A stretch of DNA of 64,000 bases from Methanococcus vannielii SB (GTDB lineage: Archaea; AGJL01; Methanococci; Methanococcales; Methanococcaceae), in assembly GCF_000017165.1 (NCBI RefSeq), contig NC_009634.1:124001-188000 (forward strand), given 5' to 3'. Positions 26,305-36,061 of this stretch are shown in pieces. How positions within the stretch are numbered: position 1 is the stretch's first letter; the number at the start of each line of letters is the position of its first letter. Made by a program: the position numbers and the translations under genes. Under the pieces are notes generated by a model. The model had not been told where the DNA came from, did not search any database, and worked only from the letters and a program-made list of their open reading frames with translations.

Positions 26305-28587
26305 TTGAAATGGAAGATTTTAATGCTTTCAATAATGGCCTTACTAGTTATAAATTCCTGTTTTGCGGCCAGTATTGAACTAAGTCCTAATGTAATCAAT
26401 ATTCAAAAGGGTAATAATTTTACCGTAGACGTGCTATTAAGAGATATACCCGAAATAGCAGGATATGACAGTAAACTAAATTATGATAAAACTATCTTAA
26501 AATTAAATAGTATTTCATTAAGTACTGATGTAAATAGTGCAAGTTTAAAAGATACGAATCTTAATAATGACGGTTCTGTATCACTATTATGGATGGGTAA
26601 CTCAGTTACTGGAAATTTAACTGTTGCTACATTTACATTTGAAGCAATTAATGAAGGAGATACTAAAATATCATTAAAAAATGCAGCACTATCTGATATT
26701 GAGGGTCAGGGAATTAATAATTTTGATACTTTAGATTCGGAAGTGTTGGTATTTGAACCAAAACCTGATTTATCGATTCAAAATGTAACTGTAGTAAAAT
26801 CTAATGCTTATGAAAAAAATAATATTTCCATTATTATTAAAAATATCGGCCAGTTAGATGCAGTGGGATTTAATGTTTCATTAGAAATTTCCGGAATTTT
26901 TGAATCAAAATATATTAAGACAGTAGAGTTATTACCAAATAATTCAGATGCTGAATTAATTTTTGAAGACGTACTTCTTGGACCAAATAACCAGATTAGT
27001 GTTCATATAGATCCTGAAAACAATATTATTGAACATAAAAAAGAAAATAACCAGATTACATTTAATGAAAAACCTTTGGAAAGGCATATTTCTATGATAC
27101 TGAATTCAAATATACATCCAGTAAATACTGGAGAAACATTTGAAGTTACAGTTTCACTAAATAATTTAACTAAAAACAGACCTGCAAAAGCAGTTGATGG
27201 AATTTTAAAATTTGATTCAAATGTTTTAGAGTGTTTAAACTTTACTTTCGAACTAGTTCCTTCTGAAGCTGAAGGTTCATACTTAGAAAATATAACCATA
27301 TCAAAGAAAGATGTTAAATTCAGTATAGTTGATGGGGAAATAAAAGGGGATACCGTAATTGCAAAAGCAACGTTTAAAGCACTAACTGTTGGAAATTCAA
27401 ACATCAGTTTAGAAAGCATTGTAGTATCTGACGTAGAAGGATACGAATTTAATAAAATGGATGTTAAATATAACTACATTATGTACAAATTTTTAAATGA
27501 TTCCAAAAACATTGTAATTGAAGAAAGTTTATTTAATAAAATTAATAAAACCAAAGAAATTTCAAATAATGGATCAGATATTAACATGACCGAAATATTT
27601 TTTGGAAATGATAGTTTAGTCATTCCTATAGTAAACAGTCATGTACATAAAATAAACCAGGAACTTTTTGAAAAAATTGAAGATATACTAAATAATGCAA
27701 ACGATCTTAAAAAGACTAAAATAAATAATGAAAGTGAAATGAGCAGTAGGTTAAATAAAACATTGGAAGGTTCACAAGAGATCTTAAATAGTGGATTTAA
27801 TGTCTCTAACATGGGTTACGATATTAAAAAAGATGGAAATATACTAAAATCAAGATTAACATTTAATGCAGTAAATACGACTAATAAGTCCGTATTAATA
27901 ATGAGGTTCCCAATTGGAAACCTAAATTTAGATGAAATTATTGTAGATACTGGAACTGAAAATGTTACTTTATTAGAAAATGAGTTTTCAAGTACAGTAG
28001 GTTGGTATAGAATTCCTAGTGAAGGAGTTTTAGAAATAACTTTAGTAAAAGACCCATTGGTTACAATAAAACTTTCATCAGTTCTTCCGTCGACAGATTC
28101 TCCATCAAGTACTAATCGTAGAAGAAGTAGTAGTCAAAGTGTAACTACTATTGATCAGACAGAAATCTCTAAAAACGTAATAAGTTCAATAAAGTCAGAA
28201 AAAATTAAACAAATTCTTTCAAACGCTAAAGTAGTAGCTGGAAATACAGTTGACCATAATTATGCAGCAAATTTACGAACTGATTCAATTATTACAACAG
28301 TATCTGAATTAAATCAAGATACAGTAATTGTTGGAGGACCATTGGCAAATCCATACGCTAAAATGTATGATAATAAATTTGACTTAAAAATAACTAATGA
28401 TTATCCTGGAGAAAATAAAGGAGTAATTCAAGTTAAAGAAATTAATGGATACATGGTAATTTATATTGCAGGTTCAGATAGATTTGGAACACTTGCAGCA
28501 TTAGAATATTTTAAAACATTAGATGAATTACCTGAAAAACCATTAATTATAGAATGGACTAGTACTGGATCAAAATTAATAAAGTAA
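26305..28587 (+). CDS. Scaffold-like surface protein: two cohesin-like domains, CARDB-like domain, S-layer-type C-terminus
   Basis: TTG at 26305 (KWKILMLSIMALLVINS...) follows AAAGGTGAT; the frame is open slightly upstream to 26296. After the signal peptide come a cohesin-like domain (about 28-150, GYDSKLNYDKTILKLNSIS), a CARDB-like domain (about 155-250, DLSIQNVTVVKSNA, IIKNIGQLDAVGFNV), a second cohesin-like domain (about 260-395), a long linker with a serine/arginine-rich part, and a C-terminal domain of about 120 residues: DTVIVGGPLANPYAK, YPGENKGVIQV and IYIAGSDRFGTLAAL. The last blocks match the C-terminal domain of methanococcal S-layer proteins, so the protein probably inserts into or on the S-layer. 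With two cohesins and an anchor it looks like a small archaeal scaffoldin for the dockerin-bearing binding protein. Confidence 0.85.
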   Translation: MKWKILMLSIMALLVINSCFAASIELSPNVINIQKGNNFTVDVLLRDIPEIAGYDSKLNYDKTILKLNSISLSTDVNSASLKDTNLNNDGSVSLLWMGNSVTGNLTVATFTFEAINEGDTKISLKNAALSDIEGQGINNFDTLDSEVLVFEPKPDLSIQNVTVVKSNAYEKNNISIIIKNIGQLDAVGFNVSLEISGIFESKYIKTVELLPNNSDAELIFEDVLLGPNNQISVHIDPENNIIEHKKENNQITFNEKPLERHISMILNSNIHPVNTGETFEVTVSLNNLTKNRPAKAVDGILKFDSNVLECLNFTFELVPSEAEGSYLENITISKKDVKFSIVDGEIKGDTVIAKATFKALTVGNSNISLESIVVSDVEGYEFNKMDVKYNYIMYKFLNDSKNIVIEESLFNKINKTKEISNNGSDINMTEIFFGNDSLVIPIVNSHVHKINQELFEKIEDILNNANDLKKTKINNESEMSSRLNKTLEGSQEILNSGFNVSNMGYDIKKDGNILKSRLTFNAVNTTNKSVLIMRFPIGNLNLDEIIVDTGTENVTLLENEFSSTVGWYRIPSEGVLEITLVKDPLVTIKLSSVLPSTDSPSSTNRRRSSSQSVTTIDQTEISKNVISSIKSEKIKQILSNAKVVAGNTVDHNYAANLRTDSIITTVSELNQDTVIVGGPLANPYAKMYDNKFDLKITNDYPGENKGVIQVKEINGYMVIYIAGSDRFGTLAALEYFKTLDELPEKPLIIEWTSTGSKLIK

Positions 28588-28633
28588 CTTTTTATTTTTT
28601 TATATTTTTTAAAAATAAATTAAAAAAAATATA

Positions 28634-29379
28634 TTATTTATCTTTTAAAATTATTCCAATGATAAATAGTACGGACAAAAGAACCGCAAATGGAGATATT
28701 GGTAATTTTAAAATTTTTGAAGATTGCCGATATTTAAAAATTTCAGAAGGCATATATTCACTTCCATTTACTGAATACTTGCTATTTTTAATATCAAAGT
28801 ATAAGCTATCTTTAAATGCGAGGTCCCCATTTCTTTGCCCCCCGGTAAATATGGAAGATATATCGATTCACGTAGCCCCTCTTCATCAATAGTTGTTAAA
28901 GAAACATTATGATAAAGGCCACGAGAGGGGGCGTACAGTACGGTCCATTTCTATTGCTGAACCATCACTTGGAAACTTTATAATGTATTCTCCATCATTA
29001 TAATTATTATCATTAGCATTATCATTTAAATTAAGTATTATTGTAGATCCTAGTAAATTTTCAGGAAAGTACGGAATTTCTTTTACTGGATTTAAATTAT
29101 TTCCGGATATGGCCATAATCTCTTGATCATCTATTTTCATTAGCCCTGTAGCTACAGGGTCGGTTATTCCACGATTATCTTTTAATGATAAAAACTGGGT
29201 TTTTACCTTGATTTAGGCACTGCTCCTGTAACGTATTATTATATGCATCTAAAAACGTATTACTAGTTTTATCAGTATGTTCCCTAACTATTAATTCTTG
29301 CATCTACAATTTTTTGTTCTGCTGCAAAGGTATTTCCAATAAGTAAAAATAACGTAATAATCATTATTATATTTTTCAT
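28634..29379 (-). pseudogene. Decayed surface-protein gene, co-directional with marR
   Basis: From ATG 29379 the sequence encodes a signal peptide (MKNIIMIITLFLLIGNTFAA) and then stops after 31 codons. Coding sense resumes in other frames: VREHTDKTSNTFLDAYNN, then a long part with MKIDDQEIMAISGNNLN and GEYIIKFPSDGSAIEMD, then LYAPSRGLYHNVSLTTIDEEG, and finally SPFAVLLSVLFIIGIILKDK, a membrane anchor, ending at TAA 28634-28636. At least three or four frameshifts separate the pieces, so it is a pseudogene of an anchored surface protein. It begins 14 bp after the marR stop. A perfect palindrome CCCTGTAGCTACAGGG lies inside it at 29144-29159. Confidence 0.75.
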
Positions 29380-29392
29380 AATACTCAAACCC

Positions 29393-29899
29393 CTAAATTT
29401 TTTTTAAAGGATAATAAAGTGTTCGTATAGTTTCTTTTTTATCAACTTTATTATAATAGTTTGGAAGTACTTCATCAATTTGTTTTCCAATTTTTTCCAT
29501 TAATACCTCATAAATTAAAAGTTCTTCACTAGTTAATGCATTTTTCATTTCTTCAAGTGTTCTTTGATACATTTCAATATCCCACTTAAATAATGCTTCG
29601 CCTTTTTCAGTTAATTCTATAATTATTTCTCGTTTATCAGTTTTAGACTTTATTCTTTTTAAATATCCTTTATTTTCAAGTTTTGTTACCATGTTTGTAA
29701 CGGATGTTTTTGTATACCCCATACTTTTTGCAATTTCTGAAAGCTTTGGACGTTTAAGTTTTTTTATAACTCCAATATACTCTCTATCGCTCATGGTTAA
29801 TTCTGAAAGGTCTTCACTTGAAATTATATCTTGAAGGTAGGCGTAAGACGATAAATACATAAATTCCCATATTTTATCAATATTTTCAATTATTTTCAT
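29393..29899 (-). CDS. MarR-family transcriptional regulator
   Basis: The 168-residue protein has the MarR winged helix: LKRPKLSEIAKSMGYTKTSVTNMVTKLENKGYLKRIKSKTDKR (helix-turn-helix and wing), flanked by dimerisation helices. MarR proteins are usually repressors released by small ligands. ATG at 29899 follows AAGGTAAG. The decayed surface-protein gene lies directly downstream and the cohesin/importer genes nearby, so it may control this locus. No ligand can be inferred. Confidence 0.88.
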   Translation of the reverse strand: MKIIENIDKIWEFMYLSSYAYLQDIISSEDLSELTMSDREYIGVIKKLKRPKLSEIAKSMGYTKTSVTNMVTKLENKGYLKRIKSKTDKREIIIELTEKGEALFKWDIEMYQRTLEEMKNALTSEELLIYEVLMEKIGKQIDEVLPNYYNKVDKKETIRTLYYPLKKI

Positions 29900-30352
29900 A
29901 TAACTTACCTTAAATTAATTTTATAATTACTAAATACTGTAAAAAATTTTAAAACTTTTAAGTAGAATAGATGTTTAAATTTGTTTTAAATTTGCTTTTT
30001 TAAATTATCCTAAATCAATAAAAAGTATTTAGTGCCCAATATTTAATTTTTGGGAAATTAAGTGACACTATATTTATTTTAAAATAAATATCTAGTAATT
30101 TTGGGCATAACAATTCTTTAACTTTTTAATATTTATAAATATACTTTTGATTTTTATAATAATTTAGTATTAAAAAATTATAAAAAATAATTATTTATTC
30201 TTAAATATTTTACAATTTTTTTTAATATCTACTACATTTTAAGAAACTTTTAAAAAATATTTTTTACATACATAAAAAATATATAAATTATTAAATTAAA
30301 GGTTAGTAAAGAATATACTAACAATTATTAATATACTTTTTTGGGTGCTAGT
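29900..30352. promoter_or_regulatory. Divergent control region between marR and the chemoreceptor gene, with a perfect 22-bp palindrome
   Basis: The 450-bp gap has no gene. A perfect 22-bp palindrome lies at 30070-30091 (half-site atatttatttt). GTGCCCA at 30032-30038 and TGGGCA at 30102-30107 bracket it. A TATA-like aaaaatatataaatt near 30275-30290 fits the chemoreceptor promoter. The palindrome is about 170 bases from marR and 260 bases from the chemoreceptor start; which gene it controls is unclear. Confidence 0.4.
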
Positions 30353-32548
30353 ATGAAAATAATAAACAAAAAACTAAGTAACAAATTACTGTTTTTTTCA
30401 GTAATTAGTGTTTTAATACCAATATTGATACTGAGTTTTGTTGCAACCGATACTATTGAAGGTATCTTAGATAAAAATGCTCAATCAAATGTAGATACAA
30501 GTATGAATGCATTAGAAGAATCAATAACTTTACGAAAGGCAGAGATTGAAAGTGTGGGTGAATATTTAACAACTACCCCTGGAATAATTAACGGAATACT
30601 AAATCGAGATGAAAAAGAACTACTTTCTAGAATTCAAAGTTTTAAAGATAGTGTTAATGCAGATTTTATTGGGATAGTTGATTCTAATGGACATATAATT
30701 ACTTCAACAGCAGGAAAAGATATTCAAAGTGCAGCCATAATAAACGGTATGAAAAAAGCAGGTGTTGAAACTTCTTTTGAAATAATTTCAGATAATGCTG
30801 CATCTAAAATGAATAAAAATTATAAAGTTGAAGGGGTAACGGGTGCACTTTCACTAGTTATCGTAAAACCAGTTTATAATGATGGGGAATATATTGGTTC
30901 AATTGTTGCAGTTGAAATCCTTAACAATAACTACAAAATAGTAGATGAGGCAAAAAGAATTACTGGTGATGAAGCAACAATTTCACTTGGAACAAAAAGA
31001 ATCACTACAAGCCTAGTTACAGATGGAAAAAGATCTGTTGGAACATCAATTTCTGATAATGTTTGGAATCATGTTCGTTCAACTGGTGAAGTATATCGGG
31101 GAACTGCTGAAGTTGTTGGAGTTCCTTTTGTTACTTCATATAAACCGATTTATGATTCAAATAAAAATCCAATTGGAATGATTTTTGTAGGTTCCCCTCA
31201 GACAAATGCAATTTTAGCAAAAAATGAAGCTAGAAACAAAATGATTTTAGTTGCATTAATTGGCACTATATTAGCTGTTTTAATATCTTTAATCACAAGT
31301 AAAAAAATAACAAAGCCAGTTGAAGAGTTAAAACATGCAACTGAAGAATTTGGTAAAGGAAATTATGAATATAAGTCAAATATTAAAACTGGCGATGAAT
31401 TAGAAGTATTATCAAATTCTTTTAATTCAATGGCTGAAAATGTTAAAAATTTAATGAAAACAATGGATATGGATAAAGCAGAACTTGCAAAACTATTATC
31501 TGAAGTAACTACTGTAATGAACAACGTTTCAAAAGGAGACTTTACAGCAAGGGCAAATGAAAATTCTAAAAATAACGAACTACAAAAAGCAATAAATAAA
31601 GCAGTTTCAAACGTTGCTGTTTTAATTAAGGATTTAAGAGAAGAAGTTATTTTATTAAATAAACAGGTTCAAAGAGTTGAAGGTCAACTTAAAGGGGCAG
31701 AAGAAACTGCAACACAAGTTACAGAAGCAGCAACACAGGTTGCCGAAGCATCAAGTGATCAATCTTCAAAACTACAGGATGCATCAGATAGATTAGAAAA
31801 TACTTATGAAGTTGCAAAATCCGTATATGCTGCTGCAGAAGAAACCGTTAAATCTGCAAAGGAAATTTCAGAAAACTCTGAAAACGGGGTTAAAAAGGTT
31901 GAAAATGCAATAAAAAGAATGCAGACAATTACAAACGTAATTGATGACCTTGGACGGTCAATTCAAATGCTTGGCGAAGATGGTAAAAAAATTAATGAAG
32001 TTACTGGACTAATTAAAGATATCGCTGAACAAACTGGCCTTTTAGCACTGAATGCTTCAATTGAAGCAGCAAGGGCAGGTGAAGCTGGAAAGGGTTTTGC
32101 AGTTGTTGCAAGTGAAATTAAGGCTTTAGCAGAAGAAATTAAAAAGTCAGTTGAAAATATTAATCAGACAATTAATGGAGTTCATAAACGAATCGATGAA
32201 ACCGTTAAACTTGGAAATAAGGGTAAAGATGAAGTTGATAAAGGAGTAGTTGCAATTGATGATGTAAACAATGCACTTTTAAAAATTAATGAAAGTGTGA
32301 ATGGTGCAGTAATAAAGATAAATGGAATTAAAGATGGTGCACAAAGTGCAGCAGATAACACTGAAGGAGCTTTAAAGAATGCACAAGATATTGCAGCACT
32401 TTCAGAAGAATTTACTGCAACTGCAGAAGAAGTAACTGCATCAACTGAAGAGTTAAATTCAATAATTGAGGAAATCAGAAATGTTGCAGAAGAAGTTACA
32501 AAAATTGCTGAAAGAGTAACTGAAAAATCAAGTCGATTTAACATTTAA
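30353..32548 (+). CDS. Methyl-accepting chemotaxis protein with extracellular Cache-type sensor
   Basis: ATG at 30353 follows GGGTGCT; TTG at 30341 is less likely. The 731-residue receptor has a membrane helix near 10-30, an extracellular double-Cache-like sensor to about 295, a second helix ([18 protein letters not shown]), a HAMP domain and a long coiled-coil signalling domain with the conserved hairpin tip ([40 protein letters not shown]) that binds CheA and CheW. The sensor is nearly the same as that of the histidine kinase at 33752. CheW follows about 110 bases downstream. Confidence 0.93.
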   Translation: MKIINKKLSNKLLFFSVISVLIPILILSFVATDTIEGILDKNAQSNVDTSMNALEESITLRKAEIESVGEYLTTTPGIINGILNRDEKELLSRIQSFKDSVNADFIGIVDSNGHIITSTAGKDIQSAAIINGMKKAGVETSFEIISDNAASKMNKNYKVEGVTGALSLVIVKPVYNDGEYIGSIVAVEILNNNYKIVDEAKRITGDEATISLGTKRITTSLVTDGKRSVGTSISDNVWNHVRSTGEVYRGTAEVVGVPFVTSYKPIYDSNKNPIGMIFVGSPQTNAILAKNEARNKMILVALIGTILAVLISLITSKKITKPVEELKHATEEFGKGNYEYKSNIKTGDELEVLSNSFNSMAENVKNLMKTMDMDKAELAKLLSEVTTVMNNVSKGDFTARANENSKNNELQKAINKAVSNVAVLIKDLREEVILLNKQVQRVEGQLKGAEETATQVTEAATQVAEASSDQSSKLQDASDRLENTYEVAKSVYAAAEETVKSAKEISENSENGVKKVENAIKRMQTITNVIDDLGRSIQMLGEDGKKINEVTGLIKDIAEQTGLLALNASIEAARAGEAGKGFAVVASEIKALAEEIKKSVENINQTINGVHKRIDETVKLGNKGKDEVDKGVVAIDDVNNALLKINESVNGAVIKINGIKDGAQSAADNTEGALKNAQDIAALSEEFTATAEEVTASTEELNSIIEEIRNVAEEVTKIAERVTEKSSRFNI

Positions 32549-32664
32549 TATTCTTTTTAATTTTTTAATTAAATGTTTTTGAATATAAGTTTTTTAAAAA
32601 CATATCATTATTTTTTGGAATTTGAAATATTTAATTAAAAAAGACATTAAATGAGGTGTTTATT

Positions 32665-33108
32665 ATGGATGACGTTCCAAAAGTAGTAGTTTTTAAGTTA
32701 TCAAGTAATGAATACGGTTTAAGAGTAAATGAAGTTAGAGAAGTTTTAAAATTACAAGACATTACTTCACTTCCAAATACTCCAAGTTATATTGTTGGCG
32801 TTACGAACATTCGTGGAGAAATAATGCCAATTATTGACTTAAGAAAAAAATTAAACCTTTTTGAAGATAATTTGGATGAAGCAGCGTCTGAAAAACTTGT
32901 AATGGTAATTGAAATTGATAAAATTCCAGTAGGAATTTTAGTTGATTCAGTAAGTGACGTTATGCAGATTTCATCAAAACAGATTGAAACTATTGAAGGA
33001 ATTAAGAAAAATGCAAGTGGAGAATATATCGAAGGAATTGCAAAAATTGGAAACCGTTTAATAATTATTTTAAATATTAAGAATTTAATTGACCCACAAG
33101 AATTTTAA
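32665..33108 (+). CDS. cheW: Chemotaxis adaptor CheW
   Basis: ATG at 32665 follows GAGGTG; the frame is open to 32656. The 147-residue protein matches CheW: VVFKLSSNEYGLRVNEVREVLKL, SYIVGVTNIRGEIMPIIDLRKKL and VGILVDSVSDVMQI. CheW couples chemoreceptors to CheA. It follows the receptor gene and probably serves it. No cheA or cheY is in the window, so the rest of the pathway is elsewhere. Confidence 0.94.
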   Translation: MDDVPKVVVFKLSSNEYGLRVNEVREVLKLQDITSLPNTPSYIVGVTNIRGEIMPIIDLRKKLNLFEDNLDEAASEKLVMVIEIDKIPVGILVDSVSDVMQISSKQIETIEGIKKNASGEYIEGIAKIGNRLIIILNIKNLIDPQEF

Positions 33109-33203
33109 ACTATTAATATTTTTTAAAATTTATTGTATAATTTGAATTTTTACCATATAGTTTATAAAAGCTAAAATAAAGCTAAAAGTATACTTTTTAA
33201 CAA

Positions 33204-33677
33204 TTATCCAAAAATTCCTAAATTTTTTGATGCTTTTAAAAATATATTTCCAATGGCTTCTAAATGAACAATATTTGGAATTGGAATTGCGTAGATTTTT
33301 ACCCAACCGGAATTTTCTACTTCTAAGTAAGATTTATATTCATCAATCGAATACCTTACTACTTCGTCTTTTTTCCATATTAAATATTTTAAGTAATTTT
33401 CAATGTATTCTCCAGTAAGTTCTCGATTAATATACTGCTTAAATACTTCAATAGTATTTTTTTCGTCATCGTTTAAGTTTAACGTATTAATTTCTTCTTT
33501 TAATAATTCGAAAATAATCAATGTAAATAATATTAACTCTAAGTATTTTTTAGGTTCCAAACTATTAAATCCTTTATTTTTAGCTTTAAAATAGTCTACA
33601 AAATACCTTAAAACTTCAGAGGATATAGGGGTTGTCCTTGAAGAAATTACATTTATTCCTAATTTTTTAAATTCCAA
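33204..33677 (-). CDS. Hypothetical protein, family shared with the gene at 57937
   Basis: The 157-residue protein is helical and charged without membrane segments. Its C-terminal half, YLKYLIWKKDEVVRYSID, KIYAIPIPNIVHLEAIGNIF and FLKASKNLGI, aligns with the 158-residue protein at 57937 (YVKFSLWKNSEGTLKYKI, KLYAYLIPHPEIMHVI, FLKVALSKGI). Both share an N-terminal YFVDYFKAKNKG/YFIKYSEFEKKG block. They are paralogues of a family I do not recognise. It lies convergent to cheW and about 75 bp upstream of the histidine-kinase stop side on the same strand, so any link with chemotaxis is unproven. Confidence 0.72.
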   Translation of the reverse strand: MEFKKLGINVISSRTTPISSEVLRYFVDYFKAKNKGFNSLEPKKYLELILFTLIIFELLKEEINTLNLNDDEKNTIEVFKQYINRELTGEYIENYLKYLIWKKDEVVRYSIDEYKSYLEVENSGWVKIYAIPIPNIVHLEAIGNIFLKASKNLGIFG

Positions 33678-33751
33678 ATGTAACCACCTGCTTTAAAATA
33701 TTTAAGTTAAAAAATACCAAATTAAGAATTAAAAAAGTATTATAAAAAGTA

Positions 33752-35614
33752 TTAATTATCGATATTTTTTGGTAAAACGATATAGAAAGTACATCCTTTT
33801 CCAATTTCACTTTTGACCCATATTGAGCCACCGTGAGCTTGAATAATACTTTTACATACTGCAAGTCCTAATCCTGTTCCCTTACCTTTTCTTTTTGGGG
33901 AAAGGTCTGCTTGGTAAAACCTATCAAACACTTTTTCTAATTTATCTTTAGGAATTCCTTCACCGTTATCTTTAACAGTTATTGAAACATCTCCATGGTA
34001 TTCTTCTTTTCCCTTAATTTCGATAATTTCATTTTCAGGACTAAATTTAATTGCATTTTCAATCAAATTTATAAAAACCTGCTTCATTCTATCTTTATCT
34101 GCATTTATAATAATATCATCTATTTCGAGAGTTATATTAATGTTTTTTTCTGCCGAAATGGGTTTTAAATCATCAATAACTTCATCAATTGTTTTTTTAA
34201 TATTAATTTCTTCACGATGCATTTCAAGTTCCCCCTTAGCTAACTTTGAAAGGTCAAGCATACTTGAAATAAGCCTGTTTAGTCGCACTACATTTTCACG
34301 TGCCGTAGTAAGACATTTTCTCTGCGAATTATTAATTTTTCCAACAGCTTCATCAAGCACTAATTCAACGTAACCTTTAATTGAAGTTAGCGGAGTTCTA
34401 ATTTCATGTGAAACTATTGCAATAAGGTCTGATTTTAAGTCATCAAGTTTTTTTAATTCAGTATTTTTTTCTTCTAACTCTAATGCTCGTTTTTCAAGTT
34501 CTTTATTTGAAATGGCTATTTTTTCAGCCATTTTATCAAACGAATTTGATAAAAGTTCTAATTCATCTCCTGATTTGATATTTGTTTTATACTCATAATT
34601 TCCTTTACCAAATTCTTCAGTTCCACGTTTTAAATCCATTATCGGCTTTTTAATCCGATAATTTGAGTATGTTGAAGTAATAACTGAAAGTAATATGCAT
34701 AAAATTGCAATAATTATAATTTTTTCTTTAATTTCGTTTTTAGCGACTGCTGCATAAGTTTGAGGGGAACCTACAAACATCATTCCAATTAATTCATTTT
34801 TTGAATTATAAATTGGCCTATATATGGTAATATATGAAACTCCTAAAACTTCAGTAGTTCCCTTGTAGTCGTTTCCGGTTTGAATATAATCCCAAACTAG
34901 GCTTGAAACTTCAGTTCCAACTTGCTTTTTTCCATCATGAGTGATACTTGTTGTAATTCTTTTGTTACCAAGAAATAGTGTTGCATCACTTCCGGTAATT
35001 TTTTTAACGTCATTTATCATGTGAAAATTATTATTTAATATATCAATTGCAATTATTGAACCGATATATTGATTGTTATCATCAAAAATGGGTTTTAAAA
35101 CTACTATTGAAAGGGCTTTATCTACCCCTTCAATTTTTGAAGTATTATCTATTAAATATGCAGTATCGCTAGAAATTACTTCAAACGATGATTCAATATT
35201 ATTTTTAAATAATTCTTTAGAAATCTCTTCAATTTCAAAATTTACATCATTAGCAGTTGAAGTAATTAATTTTCCATCTTTATCAATAATTCCAACAAAG
35301 TCTGCATCAGAAACACTTTTAAAGTGATTAATTCTTAATAAAAGTTCTTCTTTATCTCTTTCGTTTATTCCTTTAATAATTCCAGGCGTAGTTGTAATAT
35401 AATTTGAAGTAATACTTATCTCAGTAATTTTTAAATTTATTGCTTGCTCTAAAGAACTAATTCCAGTTGTAACCTCTGATTGTGCTTTGTCATCTAAAAT
35501 GTTGTTTAGTGTATCGGTTACTACAAATCCAAACAACATTATCGGAATTAATACGTTTATTAGTGAATAGAACAGTAATTTAGTACCTAGTTTCTTTTTG
35601 TTAGGTATGGCCAT
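33752..35614 (-). CDS. Sensor histidine kinase with Cache-type sensor and HAMP domain
   Basis: The 620-residue kinase has a membrane helix near 12-32, an extracellular sensor to about 300 that closely copies the chemoreceptor at 30353 (for example TTTPGIIKGI, DADFVGIIDKDG, SIVVLKPIFDDN), a second helix, HAMP (about 320-370), a dimerisation/phosphoacceptor helix with IVSHEIRTPLTSIKGYVEL, and an ATPase domain (INLIENAIKFSP, GEGIPKDKLEKVFDRFYQ, GKGTGLGLAVCKSI). It should autophosphorylate on the histidine in response to the same cue that the chemoreceptor senses. No response regulator is adjacent. Confidence 0.93.
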   Translation of the reverse strand: MAIPNKKKLGTKLLFYSLINVLIPIMLFGFVVTDTLNNILDDKAQSEVTTGISSLEQAINLKITEISITSNYITTTPGIIKGINERDKEELLLRINHFKSVSDADFVGIIDKDGKLITSTANDVNFEIEEISKELFKNNIESSFEVISSDTAYLIDNTSKIEGVDKALSIVVLKPIFDDNNQYIGSIIAIDILNNNFHMINDVKKITGSDATLFLGNKRITTSITHDGKKQVGTEVSSLVWDYIQTGNDYKGTTEVLGVSYITIYRPIYNSKNELIGMMFVGSPQTYAAVAKNEIKEKIIIIAILCILLSVITSTYSNYRIKKPIMDLKRGTEEFGKGNYEYKTNIKSGDELELLSNSFDKMAEKIAISNKELEKRALELEEKNTELKKLDDLKSDLIAIVSHEIRTPLTSIKGYVELVLDEAVGKINNSQRKCLTTARENVVRLNRLISSMLDLSKLAKGELEMHREEINIKKTIDEVIDDLKPISAEKNINITLEIDDIIINADKDRMKQVFINLIENAIKFSPENEIIEIKGKEEYHGDVSITVKDNGEGIPKDKLEKVFDRFYQADLSPKRKGKGTGLGLAVCKSIIQAHGGSIWVKSEIGKGCTFYIVLPKNIDN

Positions 35615-35800
35615 AGTTTCCCAAAAAAATTCCTAATTTTTTTAATAATTTTAATAACTTTAATAATTTTTAAATAACTTAATAATAATCTACATTTATT
35701 GTATATATTTTTATTATGTAGATTAATTCTTAATTTTTATTGATGGAAAAAATAATAAAAAATCAAGGAAATAGATTAAGAAAATAACGTTTGGATTTTA

Positions 35801-36061
35801 TTAAACAAAATATTTAAGGAAAATTAAGCTTACAATTACTGAAGATACTACTAAAAATGTGCTTACTAAATTACTAAAAAATCTAAGTTTATAAAGTAAA
35901 TTTATTGAAATAGCAATTACTGTAAGATATAAAATATAAAATATGGCCATTAACTTTGAATGATAATGTGAATAAATAAAGTATTCAATACAAAGGAAAT
36001 TATAACTTAAAATAGCAAAAATAATAAAAAATAATGCTAGTTTTTCTATTTTTTTAAGCAT
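35801..36061 (-). CDS. Small membrane protein, three predicted helices
   Basis: The 86-residue product is mostly hydrophobic: LALFFIIFAILSYNFL, AIFYILYLTVIAISINLLY and FLVVSSVIVSLIFLKYFV. ATG at 36061 follows AAGAGGTTT. I do not recognise the family. It stands alone between the histidine-kinase gene and a long non-coding region. Confidence 0.65.
   Translation of the reverse strand: MLKKIEKLALFFIIFAILSYNFLCIEYFIYSHYHSKLMAIFYILYLTVIAISINLLYKLRFFSNLVSTFLVVSSVIVSLIFLKYFV

Noticed and set aside
29144-29159. CCCTGTAGCTACAGGG palindrome as an operator
   Set aside because: It lies inside former coding sequence of the pseudogene, away from any promoter.
32182-32544. 120-codon frame antisense to the chemoreceptor
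   Set aside because: Serine/alanine-rich mirror of the coiled-coil coding sequence.
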